Assembly: GCF_000820765.1 (NCBI RefSeq)
Contig: NZ_CCYH01000018.1
Span: 62,001-126,000 of the forward strand
Length of the DNA stretch: 64,000 bases
Origin: Candidatus Soleaferrea massiliensis AP7
GTDB lineage: Bacteria > Bacillota > Clostridia > Oscillospirales > Ruminococcaceae
Direction of reading: 5' to 3'
In this document: in pieces, positions 7,466 to 17,008 of the stretch
Position numbering within the stretch: position 1 is the stretch's first letter
How the letters are laid out: each line of letters starts with the position of its first letter
Translations under genes and position numbers: made by a program
Notes under the pieces: model-generated
The model's database searches: none
What the model saw: the letters and a program-made list of their open reading frames with translations, nothing else
Told to the model about the DNA's origin: nothing

Positions 7466-10400
7466 TTAAATGACAGTATCATTGAGGATAGCAAGCTTGA
7501 GCATGACCAGATCAAAGATGTTGATGCGGCTGTCGCCGTTGACATCGGCAGCGAAGTCCTGTGCCGCGCTGTAAGCGTCGCGGCCGAGGATTCTGCCTTT
7601 CATCGAGAGCAGGTCGATGACGGAGGATCTTCCGTCTCCGTTCACATCGCCGCTGACCGCGATGGCCAGAACGTCGGTGGTGACGCCGTCTGCGGTCACG
7701 ATGACCTGGCAGCCGGTGCCGACATACGCGCCGTCGTTAAGCGCGTTGCCCTGGGCGTCAACGATGCTGATCTCGCTTCCCGCAGGAACGGAGAAGCTGG
7801 AGAGCAGGTCTGCCGGCTCGGTTCCTGTGCTGACGCCGGTGACGACGTTGTAGGACCGGTTGATCTCGATGCCCGCGGTATTCGAGGTCGCCTGTGCCTT
7901 GTTCTGCGCGGCGAGCCATTCCATGATGGTGGTCTCTTCACCGTTCAGCAGGACGGGCGTGCCGTCGTAATCCAGTGTGCATTCGTTGTTCAGCGTGTAA
8001 ATCCAGGACCAGTGTCCCATGTACTGATACGGTGTGCCGTCCGCGTTGGTGTACTTGCCGGAGGTGTCGACGACATCCTTAAAGTAGGAGAAGTGGACGT
8101 TCGAAGCGCCGGCTTCGATCAGGCGGTTGTAGGTCGGAATCGCCGTTTCAGACGGTTTGACGGTGGTGTCGTTCGCGGCCTGGGTGATCCAGATCGGGAG
8201 GTCCTTGAGGTTCTCGATGTCCTGATCGCTGATGTACTGGTCCGGCAGCGCCTCGCAGATCGGATATGCCGCTGCGAAGTAGTCCGGATGCGCGATGATC
8301 ATCTTCATGGTCATAAAGCCGCCGTTGGAGCAGCCGCCGATGTAGATGCGGTTCATATCGATGTCGTCATTGGCTGCGACATACTCTTCAATCAGGTTCA
8401 TCAGCGCGCCTTCATACATCGTGCTGCCGTCGGTGTTGTATCCGCCGGAGCCGTCGTCCATCCACATGGTCGGCGCCTGTGGGGTCAGGACGTACGCGCC
8501 GTCAAAGTACTGCTGGATGTCGTCGGTTGCCAGGTTGACCACCTTGTTGCCCAGATGGACGACATCCGGATCGGTGCCGCCTTCACCCGCGCCGTGCAGC
8601 CAGATGATCAGCGGGTTCTTCTTCTCGTCCTCAGCCGGGGACCAGGAGCCGTAATTCAGGGTGATGTCGCCGTATTTCTCATCGGTGTAGGAGACAGAGC
8701 CCTTTTCGAATTCATCGGCAATCAGGTTCTTCTGGCCGGCACTCTTGTCAATGACCAGATCGGAGATGGTCTTGTCGCCTGCCGCGAAGTCCTTGAGCTG
8801 CGTGACCGTATAAGCGGAGTCGACCCACTCGTTGTGGCCGCCGCCGAAGAAGTTGTAGTTGAACGGTGAGCCGAGCGTCAATGTCGGTCCAACCGGCATT
8901 TCAATCGTGACATACCTGCTGGAACCGTCAACCGCCGCGCCGTTTTTATCGGACAGGTAAGCGGAAGTGACCGCGCGGTCGCCCTTGCTCTCTCCCCAGA
9001 TACCGCCGCCGGTGCGTTCCACATAGACGCCGAAGGTATCCTTGTCAATCGAGCCGGCATCGGCCTTTACGCCGAGATCGACGACCAGCTTGGTGATGGC
9101 CGGACCCCAGTCGAAGCCCTCCACGATGGCGGTGTAGTTCGATTTAATCGGCGCGTCCGGATCGATTGGAGGATCGGCCAGGACGGCGCGGAACTGCGGG
9201 GATTCCATGATGAAGCTGAGCAGCGCCTTGGCGGATTTCTGCAGATCGCCGAGTGCGATGGTTGGATTCTTCTCTTTCCAGTTGCCGATATAGGTGACGG
9301 TTTTGCTGCCGTCTTCATTTTCCGTGACGGTTGCGGTGCCGGCAGTGACTTTTTTCTGTACATCGCTGCTGAGCGTAACGCCCGCCGCAACGGTGGTGGA
9401 AACGGTGGAAGCGCCGCCCTTTTTGAGAACGAAGTCGTTCCAGTCTTCCTTCTTCAAAAAGCCGTAAAGCAGCTGATAGGTGACATATCCGTCGGCGGTG
9501 AACGATGGCTGTGCGATTACCGGCTGTGCGTTCAGAACGTCCGCGGCATGTCCGCCCGGCATGATCACGTCGTTTCCGGCGTGCATGGACTGGGCCGGGT
9601 CGGCGTTGGTGTACCAGTCGGTTGTGATAAATCCATCGAAGCCCCACTCGCCGCGCAGGATGTCGGTGCACAGGTCATAGTTTGCGGCGGCGGAGATGCC
9701 GTTGACCCTGTTGTAAGAGGTCATCAGGGATTTCGGTTTGGCGTTTTTGATGGCAATTTCAAAGCCCTTCAGGTAAATTTCACGGGAGGTGCGTTCGCCA
9801 ATCGAGCTGTTGGAGGTCTGACGGTCGGATTCCTGGTTGTTGCCCATATAGTGCTTGGTGGTGACCGTGATGCCGCTGTCGACCGACTGCAGGCCGCCGA
9901 TCACATTGGTTGCGGTGATGCCGCTGACGACCGGGTCTTCGGAGTAATACTCGAAGTTGCGTCCGCACAGCGGGTTGCGGTGGATGTTCATGCCCGGCGC
10001 CAGCCAGATGGTGACGCCGAATTCGACCATCTCTTCACCGACAGCCTGGCCGACCTCGTTGATCAGGTCCTTGTCCCAGGTCTGCGCAAGCAGCGTGCCG
10101 ATCGGGAACGCGGTCGCATACTGGTAGTATTTTGTTCCGTTCTGTTCGTATTCCTTGGTGATGCGGATACCGGCCGGTCCATCGGACAGGACGATATTCG
10201 GGATGAAGTACTTATAGAAGAAATCTCCGGTGGTTTCGCCTGCCGCACCGTTGACGGTGTTGGCCTGTGCGCCGACGACCGCCTGGCTTCCGCCCATGCC
10301 GATGCCGTTGACGAGCTTCGCAAGCTCGCTGACGTTCATGCTGGCCACGAGCTGGTCCAGACTGGTTTCGCCGTTGTAGACCGAGATCAGGTTCAGTTTG

Positions 10401-11431
10401 TCCGCGTCAACCGGGGAGACATACTCGATATTCTCTTCATAGGTGGTGCCGTCGTTGAAGGTGTAGGAGGACGGCTCATAGCTGTCGTCGCCTTCAAGCA
10501 GGTAGGTGGTGACGCTCTGGTCATCATAGGGGCTTGCGTTGTTGACCGTCTCAATGCTGTCAGCCGCCAGTTCGATGACCGGCGCCGCCGCGATCTCATC
10601 GGCTTCGCCCTCGTAAGTATACGGAACCGCGCCGGCCTTGCTCAGCTCTTCAAATTCCTGGTCGCAGACCAGCTGGTTGGAAAGCTGCTCGGTGGTGACG
10701 GTTTTGTCCAGACGGACAACCGCGCCGACTTCGGTGTTTCTGGAGGAGTTGCCCACACGGATGACATAGTCGCCCGCGTCCATGACATAGGCGGCCAGCT
10801 CCTCATCGTAGGAGGACATGTCCGTGGTGTTGAAGGAAACGGTGAGCTGCTGGCTTTCGCCCGGTGCGAGCAGATCGGTCTTTTCGTAATCCGCCAGCTC
10901 CTGATACGGTTTTTCCAGCGTGCCGTCCGGAGCCGAGAAATAAACCTCTACGACCTCTTTGCCGGCATAGGTGTCGCCGGTGTTGGTGACGGTGGCGTTG
11001 ACCGTGACCTTGTCCGCATCCGCATAGACCGTGTTTACATCGATGGTGAAATCGGTGTAGGACAGGCCGTAGCCGAATTCATAGGCCGGCGTGACGCCGA
11101 ATGTATCGAAATAACGGTAGCCGTTGTAGATGCCTTCTGTGTAGTTTTCCTGCAGGCTGTCGCCGTCATTCTTAGCGAAGGTTTCAGAGGAAGGATAGTC
11201 CTCATAGTCGACCGCCCAGGTGTCGGTCAGCTTGCCGGACGGGGTGACCGCGCCGGAAAGCACCCTTTCGAGCGCCGTGCCGCTTTCGCAGCCCGCCTGC
11301 GACATCAGAAGCAGGGAATCGAGCCCTTCGATTTCACCGAAGAATTTGGTGTCCATGATACCGCCGGAATTCAGCACGACCACAACGTTTTCGAATGCCG
11401 CGCCGAGCTTTTCCAGGTTGGCGCGCTCCAC
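7466..11431 (-). CDS. Reversed-order GH3 beta-glucosidase + Ig-like/esterase + dockerin (main part of a frameshifted gene)
   Basis: This is the continuation of the protein that starts at 11979; the frame changes near 11521. Reading down: rest of the GH3 C-terminal alpha/beta domain (to about 11080), a fibronectin-III-like domain (about 11070-10700), then the GH3 (beta/alpha)8 barrel (about 10390-9500) with the conserved DGPAGIR segment and the nucleophile aspartate in GFITTDWYT (codon 9617-9619). The GH3 domains are thus in reversed order, as in some Ruminococcus and Butyrivibrio beta-glucosidases. Next come an EstA-type Ig-like domain (GFDWGPAITKLVVDLG), an alpha/beta-hydrolase esterase with nucleophile motif GCSNGG (serine codon 8327-8329), a small beta domain, and a type-I dockerin with two calcium loops (DVNGDGRSSVIDLLSMK and DVNGDSRINIFDLVMLK) at 7469-7651. 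The product would act outside the cell, possibly on a cohesin scaffold. About 1350 residues remain in this frame. Confidence 0.88.
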   Translation of the reverse strand: MERANLEKLGAAFENVVVVLNSGGIMDTKFFGEIEGLDSLLLMSQAGCESGTALERVLSGAVTPSGKLTDTWAVDYEDYPSSETFAKNDGDSLQENYTEGIYNGYRYFDTFGVTPAYEFGYGLSYTDFTIDVNTVYADADKVTVNATVTNTGDTYAGKEVVEVYFSAPDGTLEKPYQELADYEKTDLLAPGESQQLTVSFNTTDMSSYDEELAAYVMDAGDYVIRVGNSSRNTEVGAVVRLDKTVTTEQLSNQLVCDQEFEELSKAGAVPYTYEGEADEIAAAPVIELAADSIETVNNASPYDDQSVTTYLLEGDDSYEPSSYTFNDGTTYEENIEYVSPVDADKLNLISVYNGETSLDQLVASMNVSELAKLVNGIGMGGSQAVVGAQANTVNGAAGETTGDFFYKYFIPNIVLSDGPAGIRITKEYEQNGTKYYQYATAFPIGTLLAQTWDKDLINEVGQAVGEEMVEFGVTIWLAPGMNIHRNPLCGRNFEYYSEDPVVSGITATNVIGGLQSVDSGITVTTKHYMGNNQESDRQTSNSSIGERTSREIYLKGFEIAIKNAKPKSLMTSYNRVNGISAAANYDLCTDILRGEWGFDGFITTDWYTNADPAQSMHAGNDVIMPGGHAADVLNAQPVIAQPSFTADGYVTYQLLYGFLKKEDWNDFVLKKGGASTVSTTVAAGVTLSSDVQKKVTAGTATVTENEDGSKTVTYIGNWKEKNPTIALGDLQKSAKALLSFIMESPQFRAVLADPPIDPDAPIKSNYTAIVEGFDWGPAITKLVVDLGVKADAGSIDKDTFGVYVERTGGGIWGESKGDRAVTSAYLSDKNGAAVDGSSRYVTIEMPVGPTLTLGSPFNYNFFGGGHNEWVDSAYTVTQLKDFAAGDKTISDLVIDKSAGQKNLIADEFEKGSVSYTDEKYGDITLNYGSWSPAEDEKKNPLIIWLHGAGEGGTDPDVVHLGNKVVNLATDDIQQYFDGAYVLTPQAPTMWMDDGSGGYNTDGSTMYEGALMNLIEEYVAANDDIDMNRIYIGGCSNGGFMTMKMIIAHPDYFAAAYPICEALPDQYISDQDIENLKDLPIWITQAANDTTVKPSETAIPTYNRLIEAGASNVHFSYFKDVVDTSGKYTNADGTPYQYMGHWSWIYTLNNECTLDYDGTPVLLNGEETTIMEWLAAQNKAQATSNTAGIEINRSYNVVTGVSTGTEPADLLSSFSVPAGSEISIVDAQGNALNDGAYVGTGCQVIVTADGVTTDVLAIAVSGDVNGDGRSSVIDLLSMKGRILGRDAYSAAQDFAADVNGDSRINIFDLVMLKLAILNDTVI

Positions 11432-11436
11432 GTCGC

Positions 11437-11979
11437 TCAGGAGATAGTCGCCGCCTGTGACGGTGCGGTCCTTGAATTCGCCGGCCGTCCTTCCAACGAC
11501 ATAGACGATGGTGTCGAGCCCGCATCAGCGACCGCCGCGATATCGTCGTCAGTCAGCGCGATGTCGTCCGCCAAAGGCTGTGCGCCGAGGATGGAGGACT
11601 GCGGCGCGTCGTCCTGCAGAACCTGCCAGGCGTCCAGCCAGTCCCTGGTCACGATATCGTAGCCGGCCTCCTCCATGGCCTCGCGGACTGTCACGACATG
11701 CCTGGAGTTGACGTCGCCGGAGCCGGTGCCGCCTTTCACGGTGGCCTGTGCGCCGCCGCCGTACAGCGCGATCTTTTTGGTGTGCAGAGGCAACGCGTTG
11801 TTCTGGTTTTCAAGGAGCACCATGCCCTCGCTTGCAGCCCGCATGGACAGCGCAGCATTTCTTGTTTCACGCTCGCTGACCGAAGGATCGGTCGTTGCGG
11901 CGAACGAGGTGATGCTGCCGGAAAGAACCATTGCGCCAGCCAGTACGCAGGCCAATGTCTTTTTCATGTTTTTACGCAT
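11437..11979 (-). CDS. N-terminal fragment of the GH3/esterase/dockerin gene (signal peptide and start of GH3 C-domain)
   Basis: The start ATG at 11979 has AGGAGG nine nt upstream. A Sec signal peptide (basic start, then LACVLAGAMVLSGSITSFAA) is followed by ASEGMVLLENQNNALPL, the usual opening of the GH3 C-terminal domain. After AAVADAG (about 11521) homology stops in this frame but goes on at once in the next one as LDTIVYVVGRTAGEFKDR, so one base is missing relative to the intact gene; the last 28 codons here (to 11437) are out-of-frame. There is no homopolymer at the break, so a real inactivating deletion or an assembly error are both possible. Intact, the whole protein would be about 1500 residues. 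Confidence 0.82.
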   Translation of the reverse strand: MRKNMKKTLACVLAGAMVLSGSITSFAATTDPSVSERETRNAALSMRAASEGMVLLENQNNALPLHTKKIALYGGGAQATVKGGTGSGDVNSRHVVTVREAMEEAGYDIVTRDWLDAWQVLQDDAPQSSILGAQPLADDIALTDDDIAAVADAGSTPSSMSLEGRPANSRTAPSQAATIS

Positions 11980-11999
11980 GTTGTTTTTCCTCCTTTTTG

Positions 12000-13207
12000 T
12001 CATAGAATTCTGTCTTTCTTTTGGGGCATGCTGCAGATCGTAAACAGTGATGATGGTATCGTTTTCCCAAGACATACTGGATAACAGTGATTGTATCTAT
12101 ACAGATGATCCTTTTGCGAAAAAGAGCCACAGTAAACCTGCTCCCTTATTTTCCGTACAATTGCAAAGGACGGTACCGGAAATTTGCCCGTTTTTGATTT
12201 GGCCGATGGGTTCTGCATCAGTTCCTGATTGACAGCCATGTCGGGAAACGCTGTTTTTATTGCCTGTTTTACCATCTTTCTGCATGCCGCTGCTTCACAA
12301 TATCCCAGGAAGGCATATATGAGAAGTGTTTTTCATTCCTGTGAATATTTCCATAATAATGTAACAGATAAAAATGAATAAACGTAATTGAAAAACACAA
12401 TAAATTGTAAACGATTGTGCAATATAGCCAAATGTATGCGGGATGACAGCCGGTGGAATCGGTGTGTTTTGTGGTAAATTGCACAAGTAATAATTAAAAA
12501 AATAAAATAATACAAATTGGAATCTTTACGCCGATTGGAAAAGAAAAGCACATATAGGAGAGATAATTGTCCATATTCGTGAAATAAATGTACAGGTTGC
12601 TTCACAATCGGTGAAAGGCAGTATTGGTGAAAGATTGTTCAAATACGGAAGGTGCAATCGATCGCAGTCTGCAACAATATTGATGGAAGCAGAAGTTGAC
12701 CATGGAATGATGATATGGAAAAAACAGAACGGAATTTTTTATGCAGTTTGCTAAATGTCGAAATTGTAATATATATCCATAAAATGATCTTCAATTTGAT
12801 GATGTCGTTTAAAACAATATGTAATATCAGCCGGCTCATACGTCTCTCCAGGTGTAAAAAGTGAACAATCGCGCTGCATGAAAAAGCTTTCTGACAGGAG
12901 ATTACATTTTTAAACAAAGAAATGCAGCTTTATGTGTAAACTTCGGTGGCTGAAACCTCTTAAAAAGCCATCAGTTGAACCGATGGTCCGGACCCGAAGG
13001 CATGGATAATGGCTGGCCTGCAAAGAAGCACGGTGTAATCCGACTCATATATCACATGCACAGTGCTTCTAGGGCAATGAAACGTTCCGATGGCTCTTCA
13101 TTCTGAAGTACGCATCTTTTATTGCCATTCATTTTGCTCCATGCCTGAAGCCAATCATAATGGAAGAATCTCTGCCGGTATAGACGTAGTTTCTGACACA
13201 ATAAAAA
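12000..13207. other. AT-rich gene-free stretch upstream of the GH3 gene
   Basis: About 1.2 kb without a convincing gene. The short ORFs on both strands lack ribosome sites, have skewed composition and no recognisable motifs. From 12290 to 12950 the DNA is strikingly AT-rich compared with the flanking genes. The right-hand part of the leader must contain the promoter of the leftward GH3 gene, but I cannot assign one firmly. It may be decayed DNA or a long regulatory region. Confidence 0.5.
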
Positions 13208-13238
13208 AGCTCCTATCCGGACATCCCGGATAGGAGCT
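13208..13238 (-). terminator. Terminator of the cyclophilin gene
   Basis: A 13-bp perfect stem (AGCTCCTATCCGG / CCGGATAGGAGCT) with a 5-nt loop, 15 nt after the stop, followed on the minus strand by TTTTTTA. Confidence 0.92.
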
Positions 13239-13253
13239 CTCAAAAACAATGGA

Positions 13254-14051
13254 TTATTTTACAGTTTCTACGGTGATCTTATTGATCACGATGTCTTTTG
13301 TTGGTTTGTCGTTCGAATCGACCTCTGCGGCCGCGATTTTATCGACGACATCCATGCCCTCGATGACCTGGCCGAAAACGGTGTAGTTCTGATCGAGTGT
13401 CGGGTAACCGCCGACCTTTGCGTACATCTCTTTGACCTTATCGGTGAAGATCGTAGAAGCGTCGATAGTGTCAAGGCCGGAACTCTGTCTGGACTGGTTG
13501 ACATAATCGCCCGCCTGGGTCCAGTAGTCATCCGATGTCATGTTGGCGGTCGGGTTTGCCTGTACGATGAAGAACTGGCTGCCCTGGCTCTCCGGATCCA
13601 TGGTTCTCGCCATTGAAACTGCGCCACGGAAATGGTTGAGCTTTGTGCTCAGTTCCAATCCGAATTCCTTGCCGAAGATGCTTTCACCGCCCATACCGGT
13701 TCCCTGCGGGTCGCCGGTCTGCGTCATAAATTCATTGATGACCCTGTGGAAGATGACGCCGTTGTAATAGCCTTCCTTCGCGTGGGTCAGGAAGTTTTCA
13801 ACAGCCTTCGGGGCTTCGTCGGGGAAAAACATAATCTTGATGTTGCCTTCTGTGGTTTCCAGCGTCGCGATCTCGCTGCCGCTCTTCGGATCCTGGAACT
13901 GGATCAGATCGGTGCTGGAATCCGCGTACTGGTTCTTTGCCTCTACGGCATTGCCGCCTGAACCTGAATTATTGCCTCCACACGCTGTAAACATACTCAT
14001 GGTAAGCACCCCCGCTGCACATAAACTCAGTATTTTCAATGTCTTTTTCAA
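13254..14051 (-). CDS. Lipoprotein peptidyl-prolyl cis-trans isomerase (cyclophilin type)
   Basis: A 265-residue protein. The N-terminus is a lipoprotein signal (MKKTLKILSLCAAGVLTMSM, then lipobox FTAC), so it is anchored on the outer face of the membrane. The cyclophilin domain spans about residues 60-262, with the family segments GVIFHRVINEFMTQTGDP, SQGSQFFIVQ and VFGQVIEGMDVVDKI. An insertion of about 45 residues lies between the FFIVQ strand and the VFGQVI strand. It would catalyse proline isomerisation in exported proteins. The start is TTG at 14051, with GAGGTG seven nt upstream. It is transcribed alone, from a good promoter to a strong terminator. Confidence 0.92.
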   Translation of the reverse strand: MKKTLKILSLCAAGVLTMSMFTACGGNNSGSGGNAVEAKNQYADSSTDLIQFQDPKSGSEIATLETTEGNIKIMFFPDEAPKAVENFLTHAKEGYYNGVIFHRVINEFMTQTGDPQGTGMGGESIFGKEFGLELSTKLNHFRGAVSMARTMDPESQGSQFFIVQANPTANMTSDDYWTQAGDYVNQSRQSSGLDTIDASTIFTDKVKEMYAKVGGYPTLDQNYTVFGQVIEGMDVVDKIAAAEVDSNDKPTKDIVINKITVETVK

Positions 14052-14086
14052 ATTCGATTCACCTCAATAAAAAATTGTACTGTTCC

Positions 14087-14114
14087 ATTCTATCATAAAT
14101 TCGCAAGAAATCAA
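14087..14114 (-). promoter_or_regulatory. Promoter of the cyclophilin gene
   Basis: On the minus strand TTGATT (14114-14109), a 16-nt spacer and TAGAAT (14092-14087), 36 nt before the TTG start. The rest of the gap (14115-14382) shows no gene or strong hairpin. Confidence 0.55.
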
Positions 14115-14382
14115 TGCCAAATGAAGAGATTTGACGGTTTTTCTCAAATTTTTCAGAATGTATTCACCCGTCCGTACCAATCTCCACATACCCATCAGAT
14201 AACAAATCCGCTCAGAATGTCTTTCAGCCAGTACCATGCCCCAGACGCAGGCGGAAATTTTCATCATATATGGATCGGAAGCGGGTGGGTTATTTCCAAA
14301 GGCTTTCCGTTTTTTAATCCGGGTTTTGCCGCTGTGCCGTCTTCATATACGGATCGCCGTGTTCCGCCCGGATGCGAAAGCA

Positions 14383-16302
14383 TCACGCTTCTTCCTGCAG
14401 CAGCACCCATTCGTCCATCAGGTCGGAAAGCTGGCTGCGAAGCTCCTGGAGCATCGAGCAGTTCTGCTGCAGCAGTTCATAGTCCGCCGCGTTTGCCGGG
14501 TCGGCGATGCTCTGCTCGAGTTCCCGGATCTGTGCCTCGGCCGCGTCGATCTGCGTCTCCAGCGTTCTGAGCTTCTGCCTCTGCTGTACCTCCAGCCGCT
14601 TCTGTTCGCGGGAACGGTAGCCGGAGGTTTTGCCCTTCTCCCGTTTTTCCTCCCGTTCGGTCTGAACCGCCTGTTCCTCCTCCAGCTTTTTCTGCGCCAG
14701 ATAGAAGTCGAAGTTGCCGCCGTAAAGCCGGACGCCTTTGTCGTCCAGTTCGATGATCCGGTCGGGGATCTTGTTGAGCAGATAGCGGTCATGCGAGACC
14801 AAAAGCACGGTGCCTTCATACTCCGAAAGCGCCTTGTCCAGCACCTCCTTGGACGGCAGGTCCAGATGGTTGGTCGGCTCGTCCATCACCAGCACGTTGG
14901 ATTCCTCGAGCATCAGGATCGCGAACATCAGCTTCGCGCGTTCGCCGCCGCTGATGACCGAAACCTTTTTATAGATGTTCTCGCCGCTGATCAGCACGCC
15001 GCCCAGCGCCTTGCGGATCTCGAGATCCAGCAGCTGCGGGAAGCGGCGGCGCATCTCGTCAAAGACCGTGTTGTCCGGATGCAGGCTCTGGCCCTCCTGG
15101 TCATAGAAGCTGCACTTGACGTTCCTTGCCCAGACGATGCGCCCGCCCTGATGCGGGATTCTTCCAAGCAGCGCTTTGAGCAGCGAGGATTTGCCGATGC
15201 CGTTCGCGCCGATGAACGCCACCTTTTCGCCGCGCTTGGCGTCGAAGGTCGCTTTGTCCAGCAGTTCCTTCTGTGTGTTTCCTTCTCCGACCGTCAGGCA
15301 CAGCCGGTCGACCTCAAGCAGGTCAAACGGCGGACGCTGGTTGACGCTGAAGGTGAAATGCGGCACCTTCGGCCGTGCCGGCGGCTTCTCGATGACATCC
15401 ATCTTCTCAAGCGCACGCAGCCGGCTCTTCGCGCTCTGCGAGGTTGAGGCACGCGCGATGTTCTTCTCGACGTAGGTCTGCATCGACTGGATGGTCTGCT
15501 GCTGGATCTCATATTCCTTCTGCCAGTGGGAAAGCATCTCTTCCTTCAAATCGAGGTAGCGGGTGTAATTGCCCTTGTAGGTGTACAGCCGGTGCCGTTC
15601 GATCTCGCAGCAGATGTCCACCAGCTTGTCCAGAAAATAGCGGTCATGCGAGACAACCAGCAGCGCGCCCTTGTAGGTCTTGAGGTATTCCTCCAGCCAG
15701 AGCAGCGTCTTGAAGTCCAGATGGTTGGTCGGTTCATCCAGAATCAGCAGGTCCGGCTGCTCGAGCAGCAGCTTGGAAAGAGCAAGCCGGGTTTTCTCGC
15801 CGCCGCTCAGGGTATTGATGACGGTGTTTCGGTCCTTGTCGTCAAAGCCCATGCCGTTCAGGATGGTTTTGATCCTGACGTCGATCAGATAGCCGTCGTT
15901 CTGTTCGTAGTATTCCTGCTTTCTGGCATATTCCTCCGAAAGCTGCCGGTACTGTGCGCTTTCGTGATCGCCGATTTCACCCATCTGCTTTTCCAATGCG
16001 CGCAGTGTGTGTTCCAGCTCGATGAGCTCGCGGAAAACCGAGCGCATCTCCTCCCAGATGGTTGCGTCGCGTTCAAGCCCGCTGTTCTGCCGCAGGTAGC
16101 CGATGCGCAGGTTCTGCGCGCGCGAAACGGTGCCGCTGTCCTCATCCTCTTCCCCGATGAGAATGCGAAGCAGTGTGGATTTTCCGGCTCCGTTGACGCC
16201 GATGAGTCCGATCCGGTCATGTTCGTTGATCTTGAAATCCACATTTTCCAGTATGAGGTTGCCGTTATAGCTTTTACATACCTGCTCTAACTGTACGATC
16301 AT
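14383..16302 (-). CDS. ABC-F family ATPase (Uup/YdiF/EttA-like)
   Basis: A 639-residue soluble protein with two ABC ATPase domains and no membrane segments. The first has Walker A GVNGAGKS, signature LSGGEKTR and Walker B LLILDEPTNHLD; the second has GANGIGKS, ISGGERAK and VLVMDEPTNHLD. Both carry the ABC-F signature DEPTNHLD. The inter-domain linker of about 80 residues is helical, and a long charged coiled coil ends the protein, as in Uup and YdiF. ABC-F proteins act on the ribosome (translation factor or antibiotic protection); which role applies cannot be told here. The start is ATG 16302, eight nt after GGGAG, in preference to an upstream TTG at 16317. Confidence 0.93.
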   Translation of the reverse strand: MIVQLEQVCKSYNGNLILENVDFKINEHDRIGLIGVNGAGKSTLLRILIGEEDEDSGTVSRAQNLRIGYLRQNSGLERDATIWEEMRSVFRELIELEHTLRALEKQMGEIGDHESAQYRQLSEEYARKQEYYEQNDGYLIDVRIKTILNGMGFDDKDRNTVINTLSGGEKTRLALSKLLLEQPDLLILDEPTNHLDFKTLLWLEEYLKTYKGALLVVSHDRYFLDKLVDICCEIERHRLYTYKGNYTRYLDLKEEMLSHWQKEYEIQQQTIQSMQTYVEKNIARASTSQSAKSRLRALEKMDVIEKPPARPKVPHFTFSVNQRPPFDLLEVDRLCLTVGEGNTQKELLDKATFDAKRGEKVAFIGANGIGKSSLLKALLGRIPHQGGRIVWARNVKCSFYDQEGQSLHPDNTVFDEMRRRFPQLLDLEIRKALGGVLISGENIYKKVSVISGGERAKLMFAILMLEESNVLVMDEPTNHLDLPSKEVLDKALSEYEGTVLLVSHDRYLLNKIPDRIIELDDKGVRLYGGNFDFYLAQKKLEEEQAVQTEREEKREKGKTSGYRSREQKRLEVQQRQKLRTLETQIDAAEAQIRELEQSIADPANAADYELLQQNCSMLQELRSQLSDLMDEWVLLQEEA

Positions 16303-16519
16303 GTTTGATACTCCCAATTCTTCTGATTTGTCGTTCAGAAAAGATTATAGCAAGTTCCCGGCACAATTGCAACCATGGGGATGTTATCTTAATTCTCAGC
16401 AAAGGCTTCGCTGGGTCCCTGCAATAAAAGGGAGATGCGTTGTGATTTCATTAGAACTTCACAACACACCTCTTTGATTGTAAATCTATTTTACATATAG
16501 TTGACGGTTCAATAACAGG

Positions 16520-16876
16520 TTAAAGACTATCATAGTTCTGGTCTTTAATTCTTATGAGTTTATCTAGTACTTCACTAGCATGTGAAAGTTTATCTTGATC
16601 TGAGAAATCGAGTAAAGCGGACAGAAGTTCGCTTTTTTCATTGTTTATTGGCTCATTTACGTCGGTTCCAAATATAATATAATCAAGTGAAACATACAAG
16701 TTTTGAGAAATTCTAATCAATGTATCAAGTGAAGGCTGCTGAAATGCATTTTCGATTTTTGTGTATGAACTGAAGGAAATCTCTACGATTTCAGCAAATT
16801 TCTCTTGTGTGAATCCAAGAAATGCCCGGCGGCTTTTTATTCTGCCAGCCATTGCCTTTAGTTGTTCTTTTTCCAT
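16520..16876 (-). CDS. XRE family helix-turn-helix regulator
   Basis: A 118-residue protein with an N-terminal Cro/CI-type HTH (about residues 10-65; FTQEKFAEIVEISFSSYTKIENA) and an acidic helical tail of about 50 residues of unknown role. It is divergent from the SLOG-family gene at 17009, with 132 nt between starts that contain a near-consensus promoter. The gene is clearly more AT-rich than the housekeeping genes around it, suggesting recent acquisition. Control of its divergent neighbour is inferred from the arrangement only. Confidence 0.85.
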   Translation of the reverse strand: MEKEQLKAMAGRIKSRRAFLGFTQEKFAEIVEISFSSYTKIENAFQQPSLDTLIRISQNLYVSLDYIIFGTDVNEPINNEKSELLSALLDFSDQDKLSHASEVLDKLIRIKDQNYDSL

Positions 16877-16935
16877 GCAGAATCCCCCCTTTACTTATCA
16901 TTTTATCAATATTATGAAATATACAACATTCTGTA

Positions 16936-16964
16936 TTGACGAAATATTTTTATTTCTGTACAAT
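16936..16964 (+). promoter_or_regulatory. Promoter of the SLOG-family gene
   Basis: TTGACG, a 17-nt spacer and TACAAT, 45 nt upstream of the ATG and inside the divergent region shared with the XRE regulator. Confidence 0.7.
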
Positions 16965-17008
16965 AGAATATGTCGATTTTCACTATTACAGAAATATTGG
17001 AGGATTAT

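Noticed and set aside
7328..8869. Long plus-strand open frame (513 codons) over the dockerin/esterase region
   Set aside because: It is antisense to a gene with clear domains, has no ribosome site and encodes a low-complexity Val/Asp/Arg-rich product, a usual mirror of GC-rich coding DNA.
9548..11662. 704-codon plus-strand open frame over the GH3 region
   Set aside because: Antisense shadow of the GH3 gene; Asp/Gly/Val-rich with no motif or start signals.
12639..12917. 92-codon minus-strand ORF in the AT-rich gap
   Set aside because: No ribosome site, odd composition and no motif.
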